DNA of 26,735 bases from JANQRV01 sp964533785 (GTDB taxonomy: Bacteria > Bacteroidota > Bacteroidia > Chitinophagales > Saprospiraceae). Positions 22,132-26,735 of the stretch are shown here, piece after piece; positions within the stretch are counted from its first letter, which is position 1; each line of letters begins with the position of its first letter. The DNA lies in assembly GCA_964533785.1 (NCBI GenBank), contig CAZHNG010000047.1, positions 1-26,735 on the forward strand, given 5' to 3'. Below the pieces are notes generated by a model that saw nothing but the letters and a program-made list of their open reading frames with translations, searched no databases and was not told the DNA's origin. The position numbers and the translations under genes are program-made.

Positions 22132-23799
22132 CTACTGGGTTTCTTCCCTGAGGTGCCGGCGTAGGATCTTACCCACATTTGACTTGGGTAATTCCTGACG
22201 GAATTCTACTTCTTTCGGCACTTTATAGCCGGTTAGATTTTCCCTGCAATAATCAATAAGTTCTTTTTCAGATAAGCTCTTATCTTTTTTGACTATGAAA
22301 ACTTTTACTACCTCCGTAGATTTCTTATGCGGCACTCCGATCGCCGCTACCTCTAGTACCTTCGGATGGGCGGCAATAACATCTTCTATTTCATTGGGGT
22401 AAACATTGAAACCAGAAACGTTGATCATATCTTTTTTACGGTCAACAATGCTTAAAAACCCATCAGCATCAATTTTTCCGATATCACCAGTGCGAAGCCA
22501 TTCTTCTGTTATCACTTTGGCGGTTTCATCCGGTCGATTATAATACCCTTTCATGACTTGCGGACCTTTGACTTGTATCTCCCCTTCCTGATTTTCGCCC
22601 ACCACATTGCCTTGTTCGTCGACAATGCGTACATCAGTTGAGGGTACTGGTAAACCAACGGTTCCCAGTCTGCCTGTTCCGTCCATCGGGTTAACCGAAA
22701 CAACAGGAGCAGCTTCAGTTAATCCATACCCTTCTGTAAGCGGACAGCCGGTAACCGCTTCCCATTTTTCGGCCACTGCGCGTTGAACCGCCATTCCTCC
22801 GCACACTGTTACTTTCAAGCCACTAAAATCAAGAGATTCAAAATCCTTATGATTTAACAAAGCATTACATAAGGTATTAAGGCTTACAACTAAATTTATT
22901 TTGCCTGATTTCATGGTGCCGATCAGGCTAGAGAGGTCCCTTGGGTTAGTAATCAACACATTTTCACCTCCGTGATCCATTATAGCAAGACAATTAACCG
23001 TCAGGGCAAATATATGATACAAAGGTAAAGGGCACAATGCTACACCTTGTCCTTCATCAATGAGCGTTGCCAAGTGTGCTTTGATCTGCAGCATATTGGC
23101 AATCATATTCCGGTTGGTAAGCATAGCTCCTTTTGATACTCCGGTTGTACCACCTGTATATTGTAAAAAGGCTACTTCTTCCTGTTTACCCTGGTAACGG
23201 TCTAAATTGAACTTTTTACCTTGCGAAAGAGCATCCGAAAAAGAAACCGCATTAGGGATGTTGTACTTGGGAACTCCCTTTCTGATGTTTCTTACAACAA
23301 AATTCACTACCCTCTTTTTTATCCATCCCAATAGTTCACCAATGCTTGTAGTAATGATTGTTTTGATCTGATAATCCAGCAACACCTTTTCTAAGTTCGC
23401 CGCAAAATTTTCACAGATCACGACTGCTTTTATCCCTGAATCCGTAAACTGGTGCTTCATTTCTCGTGGCGTATACAAGGGGTTGGTATTTACAATGACC
23501 AGGCCGGCTTTCAATGCGCCAATCAGCGCTACCGGATATTGTAATAAATTAGGCATCATCAGGGCAATTTTATCCCCTGGCTCTAAACCTCTGGATTGAA
23601 GATAGGCGCCAAAAGAGGTGGACTGCCGGTCCAGTTGCCTGTAAGTCATCGATTTGCCCATACAGGAGAAAGCCGTATTATCCTGATATTTTTTTAATGC
23701 GTTTTCCAGCATGTCAATCAATGTTTCGTATTGACTTGGGTCAATATTTGCGGGTACCCCTCCTGGAAAATTTTTCAACCAAGGTCTCTGATCTATCAT
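22132..23799 (-). CDS. fadD: Long-chain fatty acid--CoA ligase (AMP-forming)
   Basis: The enzyme activates long-chain fatty acids to acyl-CoA through an acyl-adenylate, using ATP, and would feed beta-oxidation or lipid remodelling. The ANL-superfamily motifs are all visible: the P-loop-like YTGGTTGVSKGAMLT near residues 210-225 (close to E. coli FadD), GYGLTEAAPV near 357, the hinge-region block TGDIGKIDADGFLSIVDRKK near 435-455, and the C-terminal catalytic Lys in NVGKILRR near 545. At 555 residues it has typical FadD length. It is monocistronic in the window, tail-to-tail with bamA and head-to-head with rpsA across a 299-nt gap. Chain-length preference cannot be read from sequence. The start at 23799 gives the expected N-terminus; no exact -7 box was found upstream. 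Confidence 0.93.
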   Translation of the reverse strand: MIDQRPWLKNFPGGVPANIDPSQYETLIDMLENALKKYQDNTAFSCMGKSMTYRQLDRQSTSFGAYLQSRGLEPGDKIALMMPNLLQYPVALIGALKAGLVIVNTNPLYTPREMKHQFTDSGIKAVVICENFAANLEKVLLDYQIKTIITTSIGELLGWIKKRVVNFVVRNIRKGVPKYNIPNAVSFSDALSQGKKFNLDRYQGKQEEVAFLQYTGGTTGVSKGAMLTNRNMIANMLQIKAHLATLIDEGQGVALCPLPLYHIFALTVNCLAIMDHGGENVLITNPRDLSSLIGTMKSGKINLVVSLNTLCNALLNHKDFESLDFSGLKVTVCGGMAVQRAVAEKWEAVTGCPLTEGYGLTEAAPVVSVNPMDGTGRLGTVGLPVPSTDVRIVDEQGNVVGENQEGEIQVKGPQVMKGYYNRPDETAKVITEEWLRTGDIGKIDADGFLSIVDRKKDMINVSGFNVYPNEIEDVIAAHPKVLEVAAIGVPHKKSTEVVKVFIVKKDKSLSEKELIDYCRENLTGYKVPKEVEFRQELPKSNVGKILRRHLREETQ

Positions 23800-24004
23800 T
23801 GTAACGCTATTATTATTGGAAAAGAAATTATCAAAATTCTATGATGTGATAATTTAAATTCGAACTGAGGTTAAAAGTACAAATTTTATTCTTTTTTGTG
23901 TTCTCCAATTTAACCGGGAACATCATTCCTGCGCAAATTGCTTAAGAAACACACTTTTTTGGTTTTTGCATAAATGAATTGCGGGAAAAGACAAATATTT
24001 GTTG

Positions 24005-24012
24005 TAACTTCG
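24005..24012 (+). promoter_or_regulatory. Probable -7 promoter box of rpsA
   Basis: TAACTTCG differs by one base from TAnnTTTG, and a TTG lies 23 nt upstream (23979-23981). A C at this position is seen in promoters of highly expressed genes of the phylum, which is my recollection rather than something tested here. The leader to the start codon would be about 80 nt. Confidence 0.4.
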
Positions 24013-24015
24013 CGG

Positions 24016-24051
24016 CTCTTTTTAAAAGAGAGGAACAAAAATTATCTCTCT
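24016..24051 (+). promoter_or_regulatory. Overlapping hairpins in the rpsA leader
   Basis: CTCTTTT (24016-24022) pairs with AAAAGAG (24024-24030), and AGAGAG (24027-24032) pairs with CTCTCT (24046-24051). The two stems share the AGAG stretch and so exclude each other. Because the predicted transcription start falls near 24018, the first may be only partly transcribed. S1 autoregulates its mRNA in other bacteria, which makes a structured leader plausible. Confidence 0.3.
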
Positions 24052-24098
24052 GCCGAAAAGAAAAATTAATAAACCATATTTTTTAACCTAGAGGTTCT

Positions 24099-26333
24099 GT
24101 GTTTAATAAAGAAATACATCCTCGTAAAAGCATTCTTTCAATGCTAGAAGAAGAAAAAACTAATAAAGAAGAAGAAACAGAAGAGCAATCTTCTGAACAA
24201 CTGCCTTCCAAGGAAGCAGCAACCAGTGAACAGGAAATTACCACCGAGGAAGAAGTAGAAGAAGCCGTGGAAGCTACCGCATCTGCTGAAAAAGAAACGA
24301 ACAAAGAAGAAAAGGAAACAGAAGAGCAGCCTTCTGAGGAAGCAGTAAACAGTCAAGAGGAAACAACTACTAAGGAAGAAGTAGAAGAAACCGTGGAAGC
24401 TACCGCATCTGCTGAAGAAGAAAAAGAGGATGCTTCTGAAGAATCAGAGGAGGAAGAAGCTAAAGAAGAAGTAAGCAGTGAATCTTCGGAGGAAGAGGAG
24501 GAAGAGGAAGGCGATCTTGATGAGCTTTTGGCTGAAGAAGTTGCGGATACTGGTGCACATGATGATTACAACTGGGAAGTTGGAAATAAATCAAGTGCTG
24601 CTTACAGCGAAGATGAAATCAAGGAATATCTCGATCAATATGAGTCTACCCTAACTGCTGTTAAGGAAAACGAGATTGTTTCAGGTATTGTAAGGTCAAT
24701 TTCCGATAGTGGGGATGTAATGATTGACCTCAACTACAAATCTGACGGTTTGTTATCGCTGTCCGAGTTTCGGGATCTGGATGATCTAAAGGTCGGCGAT
24801 CCGGTTGAAGTGTACGTTGAACAGCAAGAAGACGTCAGAGGGCAATTGGTGTTATCCAGAAGAAAGGCCAAACTTTTGAGGGCCTGGGAAAACATCAAAG
24901 ATTCCTACGAGAACGGCACCGTAATAAAGGGTACTGTAATCAGCAAAACGAAAGGTGGGTTGATCGTCGATGCAGGAGGTCTGGAAACATTTTTACCTGG
25001 ATCTCAAATTGACATTAAGCCTATTATCGATTATGACTCATACGTTGGAAAAACAATGGAGTTCAAGGTCGTAAAAATCAATGAAGCTATCAAAAATGCC
25101 GTTGTTTCTCACAAAGCATTGATTGAAAGTGATCTTGCAGAACAAAGAGAGGAAATTATTTCCGGACTAGAGAAAGGACAGGTACTGGAAGGGTTGGTCA
25201 AAAATATTACGGACTTTGGAGCCTTCTTAGATCTGGGTGGTGTGGATGGCCTTCTTTATATTACTGATATTTCCTGGGGGCGTATTTCACATCCGGAAGA
25301 AGTACTCAAATTGAATCAGAAAATTAATGTAGTTGTTCTGGATTTTGATGAAAATAAAAAGCGTATTTCTCTTGGGTTGAAACAACTACAACCACATCCT
25401 TGGGAAGTGCTTGATGAATCTATCCAGGAAGGCGCTACGGTCAAAGGTAAAATCGTTAACATTGAGGATTACGGGGCATTTCTTGAAATCCTTCCTGGTG
25501 TTGAAGGTTTGATACACGTATCTGAGGTAAGCTGGAGTAATCAACCCGTTAATGCACACCAATTTTTCAAACTCGGACAGGAATACGAAGCGAAAGTAGT
25601 AACCATTGACCGCGAAGAGCGTAAAATGTCTCTGTCTCTGAAACAATTGCAGAAAGATCCTTGGAGTGATATCGAGGAAAGATTCCCTGTTGAAAGCCGA
25701 CACTCCGGTGAAGTTAAAAACCTTACCCCGTATGGTGTTTTCGTAGAACTGGAAGAAGGTATTGGCGGAATGGTGCATATTTCAGATCTATCCTGGACCA
25801 AACGTTATTCCCATCCATCGGAATTTACGAAGGTTGGGGAAGAGATCGAAATCGTTATCCTTGAAATAGATAAGGAAAATAGGAAGCTTTCTTTAGGTCA
25901 CAAACAACTGGAAGAAAACCCATGGGATACTTTCGAAAATGTATTCCCGGTAGGCTCTTATCACGAAGCTACCATCATCCGTAAAGATGACCGGGGTGCG
26001 ATCGTTCAGTTACCATACGGTCTGGAAGCATTCGCTCCAATTAAGCACATCAAAAAAGAAGACGGCACACTTGCCGAGGCTGATGAAACTATGACCTTTA
26101 AGGTCATTGAATTCAACCGTGATGATAAGCGTATTCTGGTATCACACATGCGTTATCTGGAAGATATTCGCAGAGAGGCGGATGAAAAAGTGAAAAGTGA
26201 GAAGCGCAAACAACGTGAACAAACCAGACAAGCTGTTAAGAAACAACAGTCAAATGTTGAGAAATCTACCTTGGGAGACCTTGATGTATTCTCTCAACTA
26301 AAAGAACAGTTATCTGACGAAAACGAAGACTAA
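24099..26333 (+). CDS. rpsA: 30S ribosomal protein S1
   Basis: S1 helps mRNA bind and unfold on the 30S subunit. The protein (744 residues from this start) has six S1 RNA-binding domains at about 190-256, 270-345, 355-430, 440-515, 527-602 and 614-685; typical blocks are ITDFGAFLDLGGVDGLLYIT, IEDYGAFLEILPGVEGLIHV and LTPYGVFVELEEGIGGMVHI. Before them is an unusually acidic 140-residue tail rich in Glu, Ser and Thr with an internal duplication (residues 21-64 and 67-106). A Lys/Arg-rich tail and QLKEQLSDENED end the protein. The start shown is GTG 24099, which has a GAGG motif 4 nt upstream; ATG 24141 (MLEEEKTN) is a real alternative and would shorten it by 14 residues. A strong terminator follows. 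Confidence 0.95.
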   Translation: MFNKEIHPRKSILSMLEEEKTNKEEETEEQSSEQLPSKEAATSEQEITTEEEVEEAVEATASAEKETNKEEKETEEQPSEEAVNSQEETTTKEEVEETVEATASAEEEKEDASEESEEEEAKEEVSSESSEEEEEEEGDLDELLAEEVADTGAHDDYNWEVGNKSSAAYSEDEIKEYLDQYESTLTAVKENEIVSGIVRSISDSGDVMIDLNYKSDGLLSLSEFRDLDDLKVGDPVEVYVEQQEDVRGQLVLSRRKAKLLRAWENIKDSYENGTVIKGTVISKTKGGLIVDAGGLETFLPGSQIDIKPIIDYDSYVGKTMEFKVVKINEAIKNAVVSHKALIESDLAEQREEIISGLEKGQVLEGLVKNITDFGAFLDLGGVDGLLYITDISWGRISHPEEVLKLNQKINVVVLDFDENKKRISLGLKQLQPHPWEVLDESIQEGATVKGKIVNIEDYGAFLEILPGVEGLIHVSEVSWSNQPVNAHQFFKLGQEYEAKVVTIDREERKMSLSLKQLQKDPWSDIEERFPVESRHSGEVKNLTPYGVFVELEEGIGGMVHISDLSWTKRYSHPSEFTKVGEEIEIVILEIDKENRKLSLGHKQLEENPWDTFENVFPVGSYHEATIIRKDDRGAIVQLPYGLEAFAPIKHIKKEDGTLAEADETMTFKVIEFNRDDKRILVSHMRYLEDIRREADEKVKSEKRKQREQTRQAVKKQQSNVEKSTLGDLDVFSQLKEQLSDENED
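24159..24416 (+). repeat. Internal duplication in the acidic N-terminus of S1
   Basis: Codons 21-64 and 67-106 encode two copies of an acidic module (TNKEE...EVEE-x-VEATASAE). At DNA level a 26-nt stretch is identical at 24265-24290 and 24391-24416, exactly 126 nt (42 codons) apart, so the duplication is in frame and probably recent. Confidence 0.75.
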
Positions 26334-26364
26334 GGGTCGATTAAGTTCTTTTTCCAATAATACC

Positions 26365-26414
26365 AATACCTACCAAGAATAGATTAAGATCTTCATGGTA
26401 GGTATTTTTATTTT
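26365..26414 (+). terminator. Rho-independent terminator of rpsA
   Basis: AATACCTACC (26365-26374) pairs perfectly with GGTAGGTATT (26397-26406), a 10-bp stem with a 22-nt loop, followed by a T-rich tail (26405-26414). It lies 32 nt after the rpsA stop and ends only 23 nt before the next start codon. Confidence 0.85.
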
Positions 26415-26437
26415 CACCGTTATCCATACCCGTGAAT

Positions 26438-26735
26438 ATGAGAAAGAATATCATAGAAATAAAAGCACGATGTGTGCATCCCGAAAAAGTAAAAACCCAA
26501 TTATCAAAACTTGGGGCTGATTTCAAAGGGGTTGATCATCAAATTGATACTTATTTCAGGGTAAAGAATGGGCGATTGAAATTAAGGGAAGGGAATATAG
26601 AAACCCAATTGATATATTATCAGCGTAAAAATCAGCTGGCTCCTAAAGCTTCCGAAGTAATATTACATCAGCCCAATGAAACGTATCCCCTAACTGCACC
26701 CCATCTTTTTCAGTTCTATAAAAACCCGGAATTTT
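26438..26735 (+). CDS. CYTH-domain protein (class IV adenylate cyclase-like), 5' part
   Basis: The gene runs off the right edge; 99 codons are present. The N-terminus MRKNIIEIKARC is the first strand of the CYTH fold, in the variant where the ExExK motif appears as xxExK (NIEIKA-type), followed by LGADFKGVDHQIDTYFRVKNG with the conserved DTYF and by GRLKLREG, which binds phosphates in this superfamily. CYTH proteins act on triphosphates (class IV adenylate cyclases, thiamine triphosphatases, inorganic triphosphatases); which reaction applies cannot be decided from this fragment. It lies just after the rpsA terminator on the same strand and would need its own promoter or read-through. The ATG at 26438 fits the family start. 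Confidence 0.82.
   Translation, partial: MRKNIIEIKARCVHPEKVKTQLSKLGADFKGVDHQIDTYFRVKNGRLKLREGNIETQLIYYQRKNQLAPKASEVILHQPNETYPLTAPHLFQFYKNPEF

Noticed and set aside
23800..24098. A gene or small RNA between the acyl-CoA ligase and rpsA
   Set aside because: No protein-like frame or RNA structure apart from the rpsA leader hairpins; it looks like a divergent promoter region.
24083..24356. Antisense frames across the acidic S1 tail, rich in Ser or Phe/Cys
   Set aside because: They are mirror images of the GAA/GAG-rich coding repeat and carry no signals of their own.

Overview
The window reads as chromosomal DNA of a member of the Bacteroidota. The evidence is a SusC/SusD outer-membrane pair, a uppS-bamA neighbour pair, start sites that mostly lack Shine-Dalgarno motifs, and several TAnnTTTG-type -7 promoter boxes, which are specific to this phylum. 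The style (long acidic S1 N-terminus, secreted multi-hundred-residue unknowns, heptamer repeats after genes) would fit the Saprospiria, but that is inference and no rRNA or tRNA is present to confirm it. No prophage, CRISPR array or complete insertion sequence is visible.

Layout. Positions 1-765 (minus) hold a molybdenum hydroxylase operon: a [2Fe-2S] small subunit (iorA-like), a possible 33-residue membrane peptide, and the Tat-exported N-terminus of the large molybdopterin subunit running off the window. After a 645-nt gap come a 690-residue secreted protein of unknown function and a SusC/SusD pair (3733-8811). SusC and SusD are separated by a 157-bp, nearly fully self-complementary element that looks like a MITE. 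Positions 8907-10383 form a compact operon of an SRAP (YedK/HMCES) protein, D-aminoacyl-tRNA deacylase and a MazG-like pyrophosphohydrolase.

Positions 10404-18333 are all on the minus strand: polA, an LpxD-like acyltransferase, dnaN, two paralogous small lipoproteins, nadD and a FemAB/GNAT-like protein. Divergently from polA run uppS and bamA (18530-22090). A long-chain acyl-CoA ligase (22132-23799, minus) lies tail-to-tail with bamA. The window ends with ribosomal protein S1 and its clear terminator, followed by the first 99 residues of a CYTH-domain protein.

Most genes are housekeeping: replication (dnaN, polA), envelope assembly (lpxD, uppS, bamA), NAD synthesis (nadD) and translation (rpsA, dtd). 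I did not find a convincing new multi-gene system. The unusual content is mainly between genes: the palindromic element, heptamer and nonamer arrays placed right after stop codons, a cluster of DnaA-box-like sites over the dnaN promoter, a frameshifted mini-gene behind polA, and a recent internal duplication in the acidic tail of S1.
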